Assembly: GCA_947480815.1 (NCBI GenBank)
Contig: CANKEA010000004.1
Coordinates: 1-16,583 of the forward strand
DNA: 16,583 bases
Direction: 5' to 3'
Source: Caulobacterales bacterium
GTDB taxonomy: Bacteria; Pseudomonadota; Alphaproteobacteria; Caulobacterales; Caulobacteraceae
The position numbers and the translations under genes were made by a program. Position 1 is the first letter of the stretch. Each line of letters begins with the position of its first letter. The notes under the pieces were generated by a model, which saw only the letters and a program-made list of their open reading frames with translations, had not been told where the DNA came from and made no database searches. Below are positions 1-9,162 of this stretch, piece by piece.

Positions 1-620
1 AAGATGAGCAGGGCGATATCCTGCGCCCGCAGCGGGCCACGACTGCCCACGCGGTCGGGTCGTAGGGTCGAGCAGCTCTTCAGCGCATTGGCCAAGTCGC
101 GCTGTCCAGCGCCAGGCGCCGAATGGGTCCAGACATGGATGTGCCGGGTCAGGTCAGCGCCCACGGCGATCAGGGCGTCAGCCGTGTCGCCGTCGACCAG
201 GCAATGCAAGGCGTTGCTGGTATTGAGGCAGTGGGCCAAGCCCGTGCCGGTTAGCTGGTTGTTGATCAGGGCGCAGATCACCCCGATCTTGGTCAAACCG
301 TACCACACGGCCATGTATTCTAGCCGGTTGGGCATGAACAGGGCCACGGTCTGCCCCCGCGTCAGGCCCTGCGCCTTAGCCCAGTGGGCGTAGCGATTGG
401 CCAGGGCGTCCAGCTCGCCGAAGGTAATGGTCTTACCTTCGAAGGAAATTGCCGGCCGGTCACGGAACTTATCGACCGCGGCCTCTAGATCGTCGCAAGC
501 CAGGTTCGAACTGTCGGCGCGGATTGAATCGATACGCTTCAGCGTGCGGCGGATTCCACTGAGGAAACGCCACTCACGTTTAATCCGAGCCTTAAGATTT
601 AACGGTGCATCCACCCCCAT
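1..620 (-). CDS. Long-chain/very-long-chain acyl-CoA synthetase (FATP type), N-terminal part
   Basis: The minus-strand frame is open from an ATG at 620 to the window edge, giving about 206 codons, so the gene is cut off at its 3' end. The residues read like the start of the fatty-acid-transport-protein/long-chain acyl-CoA synthetase group: a basic N-terminus (LKARIKREWRFL), then FRDRPAISFEG, TFGELDALANRYAHW, GQTVALFMPNRLEYM and WYGLTKIGVICALINNQ. These enzymes adenylate fatty acids and pass them to CoA, usually at the inner membrane face. Full members have about 600 residues. The visible part ends at QDIALLI, where the ATP-binding TSGTTG motif would normally follow, so that motif and the whole C-terminal domain lie outside. 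The start is 36 bases after the protease gene stop, and no good Shine-Dalgarno is seen before the ATG. Co-transcription with the protease is inferred from spacing only. Confidence 0.9.
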   Translation of the reverse strand, partial: MGVDAPLNLKARIKREWRFLSGIRRTLKRIDSIRADSSNLACDDLEAAVDKFRDRPAISFEGKTITFGELDALANRYAHWAKAQGLTRGQTVALFMPNRLEYMAVWYGLTKIGVICALINNQLTGTGLAHCLNTSNALHCLVDGDTADALIAVGADLTRHIHVWTHSAPGAGQRDLANALKSCSTLRPDRVGSRGPLRAQDIALLI

Positions 621-656
621 AGCTTTAGGGCGACGCCGCGATCGGTCAAGCCGTCC

Positions 657-1637
657 CTAGGCTTGCGCCTGACGCATGGTGAAACCCACCTTGGACTGCC
701 CGAAGTCCATCTCCACCTTGGCAAATTGGCGCATGACATCCATGCCCATCATGACAGAGGGCTGTTTATCCATGCCCCAGAGTTTGAGCAGCGGCATGCT
801 GCTGGCGAACACCACGCCCAGGTTTCCGAACTGAACACCGCCGATGCGGACAAACGGCAGGTACCCCAATTCACCCTTGAATTGGCGGTTCGACGCATCG
901 ACCAGATCAACGAACCGCATTTCGTCCTCGAACTTGGCGTTCTCCCTACCGGCCAAGGCGCGCAGCAGGTCGTTACCAATCGACACTTCCGAACCGGTAT
1001 CGATCATGGCGTTGATCGTTCCGCGACCGTTCATCTCGGCATCGATGATGGTGAGCTGGCCCGAGCGCAACCGCGCGGGCACCACGCTGCCGCCGCTAGC
1101 CATCGTGTCACGCCCTGGCTTGCGGATCTCCAGTCGTTCTTTCATGAAATCGATGGTTAGGCGTTCGCCCTTCAGCCAGTCGACGCCCAACACCCCATCG
1201 GCGCGCAGGCCAAGGGTCGGCAGCACCGGCACGGTGAGCCGCCGCTGCACGCGGTCTCCAACCTGCAGGGCGTCCAACATCACGGTCGGCGTCTCCTGCG
1301 CCCCGGTCATTGTATAGACCTTCACCGGCGCGCCTCGGGCCAGGCCCAACTGCGCCGCCAGACCGCTCGAGATGGCGGATCGGGTCGCCCCGGTATCGAG
1401 GAAGAAGTCGAACGGCCCTTGGCCGTTGATCATCACCGGCGCGGTCAGCCGCTGAACCTTGTCATCCATGGTCATAACATCGACCGGTGCCGACTCGTCA
1501 GCAGGAGCGCCGACACTGGGAAGGATCGCCCGGTTTTCAGCGCCCTGGGCCAGGGCACGGGTTACGGGGCTGGCGAAGCTCAATCCCGCAAGGCCGGCGG
1601 AAACCATCATCCGGCGCGATAGGTGAAAGTCGGTCAT
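657..1637 (-). CDS. Exported retropepsin-like aspartic protease (two-domain)
   Basis: A 326-residue protein with an export signal. Residues 7-9 are SRR in a Tat-like context, followed by a hydrophobic stretch to about residue 27 and a likely cleavage site after ALA (28-30). Two aspartic-protease active-site motifs are present, FFLDTGA (D81) and AMIDTGS (D213). Each is followed by a hydrophobic-G-hydrophobic element (VLGVDWL near 150, MMGMDVM near 298). This is the layout of a single-chain, duplicated retropepsin fold, as in bacterial 'aspartyl protease family' or 'retropepsin-like' proteins. It is probably periplasmic; its substrate is unknown. The ATG at 1637 is preceded by GGGAGAA at good spacing. 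The acyl-CoA synthetase gene starts 36 bases after the stop. Both catalytic Asp-Thr-Gly triads are intact, so activity is plausible. Confidence 0.9.
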   Translation of the reverse strand: MTDFHLSRRMMVSAGLAGLSFASPVTRALAQGAENRAILPSVGAPADESAPVDVMTMDDKVQRLTAPVMINGQGPFDFFLDTGATRSAISSGLAAQLGLARGAPVKVYTMTGAQETPTVMLDALQVGDRVQRRLTVPVLPTLGLRADGVLGVDWLKGERLTIDFMKERLEIRKPGRDTMASGGSVVPARLRSGQLTIIDAEMNGRGTINAMIDTGSEVSIGNDLLRALAGRENAKFEDEMRFVDLVDASNRQFKGELGYLPFVRIGGVQFGNLGVVFASSMPLLKLWGMDKQPSVMMGMDVMRQFAKVEMDFGQSKVGFTMRQAQA

Positions 1638-1740
1638 GGCGCAGTTCTCCCGCGATCGCTGGCGAAGCTTAATCCGAATTAGAAACCCCGACTATGACCT
1701 TGACCGAACCCATACGGATGTCCGCCAAGGCCTTGAAAAC

Positions 1741-2162
1741 CTAGATCCGGTTTTTCCGGAATGCAGAGGCATCCTTGGCTAGGCCTGCCATCAGCGCCGC
1801 CGCTTCGTCTTCTTCGGTAGTGTCTGCCTGGAACGGCAACGCCCCTGCAACCCCACGCAGGGCCAGCCACATCGGCGGGGCGATCACCGCCAGCATGCGC
1901 AGGGTGCGGCGCTTGTCGGTGACATCCATGCCCCCCGCCTCGGCCTGCTCGGCCTGAACGGCGGTGCTCTTGTTTTCGATATTGTCCCAACCGGCCGGGC
2001 GATCAATTGCGTCGGCCTCCGTTACGCTGATCCCGAAGGCCAACTTACAGGCCGCGTCGATCTCCGAAAACTCGGCCTCCGCGCCCAGATCCGCCATGCG
2101 CGGTTTCATCAGCGCCTTGGCTTCTAGATCGGCCATTCCGGGCAGGTCAATCAGGCGGCGCA

Positions 2163-2163
<1 letters not shown>
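1741..2163 (-). CDS. Hypothetical protein translationally coupled to thiC
   Basis: A 140-residue protein of no family I recognise. Its ATG (2163-2161) shares one base with the TGA of thiC (TGATG), so it is probably translated by ribosomes finishing thiC. A GTG one codon upstream is a possible alternative start. The first ~50 residues are charged and partly repetitive (MADLEAKALM, MADLGAEAEF). Residues 87-112 are hydrophobic and contain APPMWLALRGVAGALPF, which may be one membrane-associated helix. The tail is acidic, then basic. There is no signal peptide, cysteine cluster or nucleotide-binding motif. The position suggests co-expression under the TPP riboswitch, but that does not prove a role in thiamine synthesis. 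The 103 bases between its stop and the protease start hold no visible signal. Confidence 0.7.
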
Positions 2164-4160
<1,997 letters not shown>

Positions 4161-4256
4161 AAGGGTTTAGCCTAGCCCCTAACGTTTGTAGGGTCCATGC
4201 TGTTTGAGCAACCGTATCGGCGCGAAACGCGCTTTTGCCGAGGCAGGAACAAACCG

Positions 4257-4630
4257 ATGAAAGCCATGCTGATCGCCGCCAGTCGCTGCGGTGGTCATTG
4301 CCTTCGCCGCCCAGGCCCAGCCCAAGCCCCGGCAGGCCTATGTCGCCGTCAATCAGCTCGGACAAACCGCTGCGCCAGACGACAGCACCTTGAACGCACG
4401 GGTCGGCAAGGACGTGTGGCAAATCAAGATGGCCGTGCCCTGCCACAACCTGAGCTTCAACGCATCTGGCTATCTGCTCAACCTGCACCGCAGGCATAAC
4501 CAACATCTGCGGGCCGCTGGGCCTGGACATTTCCGTGCTCGGGATCAGGGGTGCAACCTACTTTCCGCAGTCGGTGCGCAAACTATCTCCCGCCGAGGTC
4601 GCGGCCTTGCCAAAGAAGGCTATTCCCTAG
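4257..4630 (+). pseudogene. Frameshifted small secreted protein, DUF6491-like
   Basis: A purine-rich RBS (AGGCAGG) precedes an ATG at 4257, but the sensible protein is spread over three frames. It starts MKAMLIAA, continues one base later (from 4282) as VAAVVIAFAAQAQPKPRQAY, and after about 4480 moves another base to CTAGITNICGPLGLDISV, ending RKLSPAEVAALPKKAIP and TAG at 4630. Joined, this gives about 123 residues: a signal peptide, a region with VGKDVWQIKM and CHNLSFN, and a C-terminus ending in a conserved-looking SVRKLSPAEVAAL. That layout reminds me of the small periplasmic DUF6491 family of Caulobacterales and relatives, but this is from memory. Two single-base insertions break it, so it is either decayed or two sequencing errors. 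It lies divergent from the thiC riboswitch. Confidence 0.6.
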
Positions 4631-4866
4631 GCTCGGCCTAAGCCATTTGGATCTGGTTCAAAGACGCTGAGAGCTGACCCCCTAGGGTCGATTGAAACTT
4701 GGTAGGGGAATTTGCATGTTTACGTCGTCAGAAGTTTTGAGACAGTCTTGGCTCGGATTTAGCGGAGAGTTGGCCTCATCTGGGGTTGATATCCAGACGG
4801 CGATTTTGCGGTGCTGAAAGCGCCGATGCTGGATGGTCTGGCGTTTGATCTTGGCCCTGAAGGCTA
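4631..4866. other. Gene-free stretch, possible transposon scar
   Basis: No convincing gene is seen on either strand. The stretch is more AT-rich than its neighbours. It contains an inverted repeat, GACCC-CCTA-GGGTC, at 4676-4689, followed by GATTGAAACTTGG, which looks like the outer end of some insertion sequences. On the plus strand around 4801-4860 a frame reads GDFAVLKAPMLDGLAFDLGP. That resembles antisense translations of transposase genes often left in databases. I cannot confirm this by sight. There is no full transposase and no obvious target duplication. Confidence 0.3.
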
Positions 4867-4951
4867 TGGTGCGGGCGGTCGGGGTCGAACCGACACTCCT
4901 TTCGGAACCGGATTTTGAGTCCGGCGCGTCTACCAATTCCACCACGCCCGC
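4867..4951 (-). tRNA. tRNA-Leu (anticodon CAA)
   Basis: An 85-base cloverleaf is read on the minus strand. The 7-bp acceptor GCGGGCG pairs with CGCCCGC, followed by discriminator A and an encoded CCA. The anticodon stem-loop is CCGGA-CTCAAAA-TCCGG with anticodon CAA, reading UUG. The D-arm has GTGGAATTGGTAGACGC, and the TΨC arm is GTCGGTTCGACCCCGAC. The long variable arm (GTTCCGAAAGGAGTG) is typical of class II leucine tRNAs. The gene stands alone. Confidence 0.98.
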
Positions 4952-5104
4952 GATGCGCTGTGCGGAGCCGATTTAGCAGGCGACGCGCGCAGAAGGAATA
5001 GGCTGACGCAGACAGCCTGGATTCAGAGTTTCACGGCGCACTTTCGTACAAAAGCGCCTCAATGACTCCCGCCAGCCTCCCAACTACCCCGTCGGCTAAG
5101 CGCT

Positions 5105-5368
5105 CTAGGGCTTTTTGATCCGTCGGCTGACCTGGGCACCCTGGTCGTAGCGCGAGGCACCGCCATAGACCGTGACTTCCACCAGGATATCGCCGTCCTC
5201 CTGTGCAGCCCAAACGTAGCTGCGCACGGCCAACACATTGCGGCCAGCGGGCGAGACGCCCTCGAACTCGTCGCCCCAGGGCGTAATCTTGGCCAGCTCG
5301 CGCCACTTGAGCGAGCAGGCACGGATCAATTCGTCTTCGGCCATCGCCATCAGGTCAGGATCAGTCAT
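5105..5368 (-). CDS. Conserved-looking hypothetical protein, 87 residues
   Basis: The chosen ATG at 5368 has GAAGAGG directly upstream at suitable spacing; an in-frame start further upstream (5407) would add 13 residues without a better RBS. The protein is small, soluble and mixed alpha/beta in character. An acidic helix (MAEDELIRACSLKWRELAK) is followed by TPWGDEFEGVSPAGRNV, two strand-like segments (LAVRSYVWAA, DILVEVTVYGG) and a basic tail. There is no signal peptide or membrane segment. I do not recognise the family. It is divergent from the yqaA-like gene at 5459, and its promoter must lie in the 90 bases between them. The 153 bases between its stop and the tRNA show nothing recognisable. 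Confidence 0.7.
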   Translation of the reverse strand: MTDPDLMAMAEDELIRACSLKWRELAKITPWGDEFEGVSPAGRNVLAVRSYVWAAQEDGDILVEVTVYGGASRYDQGAQVSRRIKKP

Positions 5369-5458
5369 GGCCTCTTCATAGCGCGCAATCCGGCACAAGC
5401 GAGACAACAGCGTAACCGCCTGCTAGTCAGATGCTCGGTTTCGGTTTCCGGAGTTCCC

Positions 5459-6034
5459 ATGCTGCGACGGCTCTACGATGCAGTGTTGCGGCTATCAGCC
5501 TCGCGCCATGCGGTTCTGGCCCTGGTGATCGTCTCGTTCGCCGAAAGCTCGTTCTTTCCAGTTCCGCCGGACGTGATGCTAGCACCGATGACGCTGACCC
5601 GGCCTGAAAAGGCCTGGCGTTACGCCGCCATTTGCACCGCAGCTTCGGTGATCGGCGGCATGTTGGGCTATGCCATTGGCTTCTACCTGACCGGCATTGG
5701 TCAGTGGCTATTGGCGCTCGTGGGCCACCCAGAGGGCGTCGAGGTCTTTCGCGCCTGGTTCGCCAAGTGGGGCATTTGGGTCATTCTGATCAAGGGGCTG
5801 ACCCCTATCCCGTATAAGCTTGTGACCATCGCCTCAGGAGTGGCGCATTTCAGCTTCTTCACCTTCATAATGGCCTCGGTCGTCACCCGTGGAGCGCGGT
5901 TCTTTCTGGTGGCCTATGGGGTCAAGACATTTGGGCCGGCTATGGTGCCGGTGATTGAAAAGCGCCTGGCCCTGATCGCAGGCCTGGTTATAGCCCTCGC
6001 CGCAGCCTTCCTGCTCTGGAGACATTTCTTGTGA
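5459..6034 (+). CDS. YqaA/DedA-like (SNARE-associated) inner membrane protein
   Basis: A 191-residue integral membrane protein with four to five hydrophobic segments (roughly residues 18-42, 53-78, 105-126, 128-150, 168-188). The AESSFFPVPPDVMLAPM stretch near residues 28-44 and KGLTPIPYKLVTIASG near 112-127 are the paired re-entrant motifs of the YqaA branch of the DedA/VTT family. Its relatives are thought to move or flip lipids such as undecaprenyl phosphate, but YqaA members themselves are poorly characterised. The ATG is preceded by CGGAG. The last codon overlaps the GTG of dsbB, which suggests one transcript and coupled translation. Confidence 0.92.
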   Translation: MLRRLYDAVLRLSASRHAVLALVIVSFAESSFFPVPPDVMLAPMTLTRPEKAWRYAAICTAASVIGGMLGYAIGFYLTGIGQWLLALVGHPEGVEVFRAWFAKWGIWVILIKGLTPIPYKLVTIASGVAHFSFFTFIMASVVTRGARFFLVAYGVKTFGPAMVPVIEKRLALIAGLVIALAAAFLLWRHFL

Positions 6035-6549
6035 CTCCCAAGACCACCACGATTGACGCCGTCCTGACCCGCTGGCCGCTGATCGCCCTGATCGCCTCGG
6101 CCCTTATGCTGGCCATCGCCCATGGCTTCGAGACCTTCGGCCATCTGGCCCCCTGCACCCTGTGCCTGCGCCAGCGCGAGGTTTACTGGGCGATCATGGC
6201 GGTTTCGGCCGCCGCCCTGGTGCTGGGCCGATTTTCCGAAGCTCGATCCATCAAGCCGTGGTGCGACGGCCTACTCGGGGCAATTTTCCTGTTCGGTGCG
6301 GGCCTGGCCTTCTTTCACGCCGGCGTAGAATGGAAATGGTGGCCCGGCCCCACCACCTGCACCGGCGGCGGTGCGGCCAGCGCGTCCGACCTCATGGCTG
6401 CCCTCAATGGTGCCAAGGTCAAGCCGCCAGCCTGCGATCAGGCGGCCTGGGTCTTCGTCGGAATTTCGATGGCTGGCTGGAACAGCTTGATCTCACTGGG
6501 TCTTGCAGCGCTGTCCGGCCTCGCCGCCTGGCGGACCTCGCGTCGATGA
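6031..6549 (+). CDS. dsbB: Disulfide bond formation protein DsbB
   Basis: A 172-residue, four-helix inner membrane protein. DsbB re-oxidises the periplasmic oxidase DsbA and passes the electrons to ubiquinone. The first cysteine pair is PCTLC (C42, C45), followed by R47 and an aromatic helix. The second periplasmic loop carries C110 (TTCTGG) and C135 (PPACDQ), the usual second redox pair. The GTG start at 6031 overlaps the yqaA-like stop (GTGA) and has TGGAGA nine bases upstream. The stop overlaps the coq7 start (ATGA). No dsbA is present in the window. Confidence 0.95.
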   Translation: MTPKTTTIDAVLTRWPLIALIASALMLAIAHGFETFGHLAPCTLCLRQREVYWAIMAVSAAALVLGRFSEARSIKPWCDGLLGAIFLFGAGLAFFHAGVEWKWWPGPTTCTGGGAASASDLMAALNGAKVKPPACDQAAWVFVGISMAGWNSLISLGLAALSGLAAWRTSRR

Positions 6550-7121
6550 ACCGGCCTACGCCTATTCCAGCGCGTCCAGGCATGGGCGCTCAGGCCGCAC
6601 GTATGGCCGAGATCCTGCGCGTTGATCACGCCGGCGAACTGGCCGCCGTGGCCATATATCGCGGCCAGCGCGCAGTTATGGCTGCCAACGCCAACCCAGC
6701 GATTGCCGAAACCCTGGCGGAGATGGAAGGGCACGAGGCCGCTCACCTGGCACGTTTCGATGACCTGCTGAACCAGCATCAAGTGCGCCCAACCCTGCTG
6801 GCACCAGCATGGCGACTGGCTGGGTTCACGCTTGGGGCCGTCACAGCCCTGATGGGCGAAAAGGCCGCCCATGCCTGCACCGAGGCGGTCGAAACGGTGA
6901 TCGAAGACCACTACGCCCGCCAGATCGAGGAATTGAATGCTGATCCCACCGGTCCGGCGGCAGGCCTCGCCCCCACCCTCTCTAAATTCCGCGATGATGA
7001 ACTGGCCCACCGCGACACGGCGATTGAACAGGGTGCGCTGCAGGCACCCGGCTATCCCGGGCTAGCGGCCGTGATCCGCGCGGGCTGCCGCGCCGCGATC
7101 AAGATCAGCGAAAAGCTGTAG
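6546..7121 (+). CDS. coq7: 2-polyprenyl-3-methyl-6-methoxy-1,4-benzoquinone monooxygenase COQ7 (DMQ hydroxylase)
   Basis: A 191-residue protein of the ferritin-like di-iron hydroxylase COQ7/CAT5. It hydroxylates the demethoxyubiquinone ring in the penultimate step of ubiquinone synthesis, at the inner membrane. The two internal repeats are visible. The first has ILRVDHAGELAAVAIYRGQ (E31) and EGHEAAH (E64, H67). The second has CTEAVETVIEDHY (E116) and DDELAHRD (E152, H155), so all six iron ligands appear present. The ATG overlaps the TGA of dsbB by ATGA, so production is coupled to DsbB, which uses the ubiquinone made. No clear RBS precedes the ATG, which fits translation by re-initiation. Confidence 0.96.
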   Translation: MNRPTPIPARPGMGAQAARMAEILRVDHAGELAAVAIYRGQRAVMAANANPAIAETLAEMEGHEAAHLARFDDLLNQHQVRPTLLAPAWRLAGFTLGAVTALMGEKAAHACTEAVETVIEDHYARQIEELNADPTGPAAGLAPTLSKFRDDELAHRDTAIEQGALQAPGYPGLAAVIRAGCRAAIKISEKL

Positions 7122-7181
7122 TCACATGGCGCGCGACCCTCACTACGGTTCCCGCAACAGCGGGGCATCGGCGAGACAGGC

Positions 7182-7814
7182 CTAGTCCGGAACGATGCGG
7201 GACTCGTTGCCGTATTCCCCGGGCGGAACCAGGTCGTAGAATCCGCTCAGGTGCAGGGTCACAATGGCCGGGCCAAGCGCGTCGTTCAGAAAATACCAAC
7301 CGTGCACCCCGTCTATCGGGGCGGTAAGCGCACCATGTGACTGCACGCCGGTCTGCTGCCTGTACTCAACCACCACCGGCTGGGCCGGCGGCTTGGTCGG
7401 GGTCTCGCCGTGAAAGTCGAAATAGAAGCTCTCGTCCGACGGCTTGGCATCCGACGTCCAGCTGTAGACGATGCTGTCACCGGTCTTCATGTGGACCTTG
7501 TACTCCAGCTCCGATCCCGCGCTGCCGCTCGGTGACAGCGCAATATGGATGGTATCCGTGCGATAGGGACGGTTGCTGAAGTGGACTGCGGAGCTCGGGG
7601 CCACCGCCTCGATCACCTTCGCCTGCGGCGTACCCAGCTTGAGCAGGCCGGTCAGTTTCCCAAAACCGGTAGGGTCGATCTGGAACTGCGCCGGCAGCAC
7701 GAAAAGCACAGCGATAAGGCTGGCCGCCACCAGGGTGCCGCCGCTGACCATTACCAGGGATTTCTTTGACAAAGGCGTGTCAGTACGGCCTTCGGCGTGG
7801 TCTTGCGGATTCAT
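7182..7814 (-). CDS. Transmembrane anchor protein partner of HupE/UreJ-like protein
   Basis: A 210-residue protein with one N-terminal membrane helix (about 20-42, LVMVSGGTLVAASLIAVLFV) after a short cytoplasmic tail, then a periplasmic beta-rich domain. Recognisable pieces are PAQFQIDPTG just after the helix, RTDTIHIAL, DSIVYSWTSD, FYFDFHGE and APIDGVHGWYFLN, ending LSGFYDLVPPG. These match the 'transmembrane anchor protein' that is commonly encoded next to HupE/UreJ-family genes; its biochemical role is unknown. I chose the ATG at 7814, nine bases after AGAAGG, over a TTG at 7823 that directly abuts that RBS. The start is one base from the hupE-like stop, so the pair is coupled. The gene converges with coq7. 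Confidence 0.8.
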   Translation of the reverse strand: MNPQDHAEGRTDTPLSKKSLVMVSGGTLVAASLIAVLFVLPAQFQIDPTGFGKLTGLLKLGTPQAKVIEAVAPSSAVHFSNRPYRTDTIHIALSPSGSAGSELEYKVHMKTGDSIVYSWTSDAKPSDESFYFDFHGETPTKPPAQPVVVEYRQQTGVQSHGALTAPIDGVHGWYFLNDALGPAIVTLHLSGFYDLVPPGEYGNESRIVPD

Positions 7815-7815
7815 C

Positions 7816-8526
7816 TCAGGCAACCTTCTGGGTGAAATATCCGGCCAGTTGGAATTCCATCAAAAGGAAGCCCACAGCCATAATGACAACATTGGCGGCG
7901 ATGGCCTGGCGCGCAAAGCCGGGCCGGCCGCGCCACCACAGCATGACCGCCAGGATGGCCGACAGCGCCAAAAGTTGACCAAGCTCAACGCCCACATTGA
8001 ACGCGATCATGTTTGCGACCAGACCTTCAGCCGACAGCTTCAGCGCCTGCAGCTTGGTGGCTAGGCCAAAACCATGCACCAAGCCAAAGCCGAGCACCGC
8101 CAGTTTGGTGTTGGGCTGGACACCGAGCACCGTTTTCAACCCGCCCAGGTTGTCGAACGCCTTGTAGGCCACGGACAGGCCAATCACCGCATCGACCAGG
8201 TAAGAATTAACGTGGATGTTCGACAGCACTCCGCTTAACAGCGTGATCGAGTGGCCGATTGAGAACATCGTCACGTACAGGGCGACGTGGCGCAGGCGAT
8301 ACAGGAAGAACACCACGCCCAGAATGAACAGCAGATGGTCGTAGCCCGTAACCATGTGCTTGGCGCCCAAATAGAGAAACGGCACAATCTGCGGGCCCGT
8401 GCTGGCCGCCACAAAGGCCGCGTCCGCACCCGCGATACCATGCGCCATGGCCGGTGCTGCGAACAACCAGGCCAGGAGCGCCAGTGCCGCGCCGGATGCG
8501 CGCTTTAAAATCGACGATCTATTCAT
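7816..8526 (-). CDS. HupE/UreJ-like membrane protein, probable metal (Ni/Co) transporter
   Basis: A 236-residue polytopic protein with a signal peptide ending APAMA and a predicted mature N-terminus beginning HG. It carries the HupE/UreJ_2 pattern: KHMVTGYDHLLFILG (H57, D63, H64), FSIGHSITLLSG (H92), GFGLVHGFG (H151) and FNVGVELGQL (E181). These His/Asp/Glu residues lie in or near membrane helices, as in nickel/cobalt permeases of hydrogenase and urease loci. No hydrogenase, urease or cobalamin gene is near, so the substrate is inferred only. The start is the ATG at 8526; a GTG at 8550 would add eight residues ahead of the signal peptide. The anchor protein gene follows one base after the stop. 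Confidence 0.85.
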   Translation of the reverse strand: MNRSSILKRASGAALALLAWLFAAPAMAHGIAGADAAFVAASTGPQIVPFLYLGAKHMVTGYDHLLFILGVVFFLYRLRHVALYVTMFSIGHSITLLSGVLSNIHVNSYLVDAVIGLSVAYKAFDNLGGLKTVLGVQPNTKLAVLGFGLVHGFGLATKLQALKLSAEGLVANMIAFNVGVELGQLLALSAILAVMLWWRGRPGFARQAIAANVVIMAVGFLLMEFQLAGYFTQKVA

Positions 8527-8601
8527 GAACAGACATTGCCCACCCCGCACCCAAAAGCCAACCCCGCAAAACAGCGGCGGTCTCCAGCGTCGGCAAGGCC
8601 C

Positions 8602-9162
8602 CTAGGCCTGCAGTTCGATGTCCCAGTACAGGTAGTCCAGCCAACTTTCGTGAAGGTGGTGCGGCGGGAAGCGGCGGCCCTGCTGCTGGAGTTCAAAGCC
8701 GCTCGGCCGGCGGGCCTCGCGGCGTGGGATCATGCGGGCTTCTGCCGGTGTGCGGCCACCCTTTGCCAGGTTACAGGGCGCGCAGGCGGTGACGATGTTA
8801 CGCCAAGTTGTACGCCCGCCGCGTGAGCGTGGGATCACATGGTCGAACGTCAGATCGTCCGGCGAGCCGCAGTACTGGCAGGCAAAGCCATCGCGCAGAA
8901 ACAGGTTGAATCGCGTGAAGGCCGGTGTGCGATCCTGCGTCACATACTGCTTCAGCGATATAACGCTGGGCAGGCACATATCCATAGTCGGGGAATGCAC
9001 CCGCTTATCGTAGGTGGAAACGATATCGACTCGGTCGAGGAAAACCGCCTTGACCACGTCCTGCCAAGGCCACAGCGACAGGGGATAGTAACTGAGCGGC
9101 CGAAAATCAGCATTGAGCACCAGGGCCGGATAGCCCGCCGGTGCTCCGGTAATCACCTGCAT
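8602..9162 (-). CDS. HNH endonuclease family protein
   Basis: A 186-residue protein of a widespread alphaproteobacterial HNH family. The N-terminal part (LVLNADFRPLSYYPLSLWPW) is typical of these stand-alone housekeeping HNH proteins. The HNH/zinc core is complete: CQYC (C95, C98), LTFDHVIPRSRGG (D107, H108), WRNIVTACAPCN (N122, C127, C130). Such proteins are predicted DNA nicking or repair nucleases; the cellular role is not established. The ATG at 9162 has AGG six bases before it. No methylase or toxin-antitoxin partner is adjacent, so a restriction role is not supported. The 75 bases to the hupE-like gene leave little room for a promoter. Confidence 0.93.
   Translation of the reverse strand: MQVITGAPAGYPALVLNADFRPLSYYPLSLWPWQDVVKAVFLDRVDIVSTYDKRVHSPTMDMCLPSVISLKQYVTQDRTPAFTRFNLFLRDGFACQYCGSPDDLTFDHVIPRSRGGRTTWRNIVTACAPCNLAKGGRTPAEARMIPRREARRPSGFELQQQGRRFPPHHLHESWLDYLYWDIELQA

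Noticed and set aside
580..595. TTAA-N8-TTAA, close to a CtrA box
   Set aside because: The CtrA consensus spacing is seven bases, and this copy lies inside the acyl-CoA synthetase coding sequence.
7151..7164. CCCGC-AACA-GCGGG hairpin between convergent coq7 and the anchor gene
   Set aside because: Five-bp stem without a T run on either strand; common by chance in GC-rich DNA.
8602..9162. HNH gene as part of a restriction or defence system
   Set aside because: No methyltransferase, helicase or other defence partner nearby; the family is a stand-alone housekeeping one.
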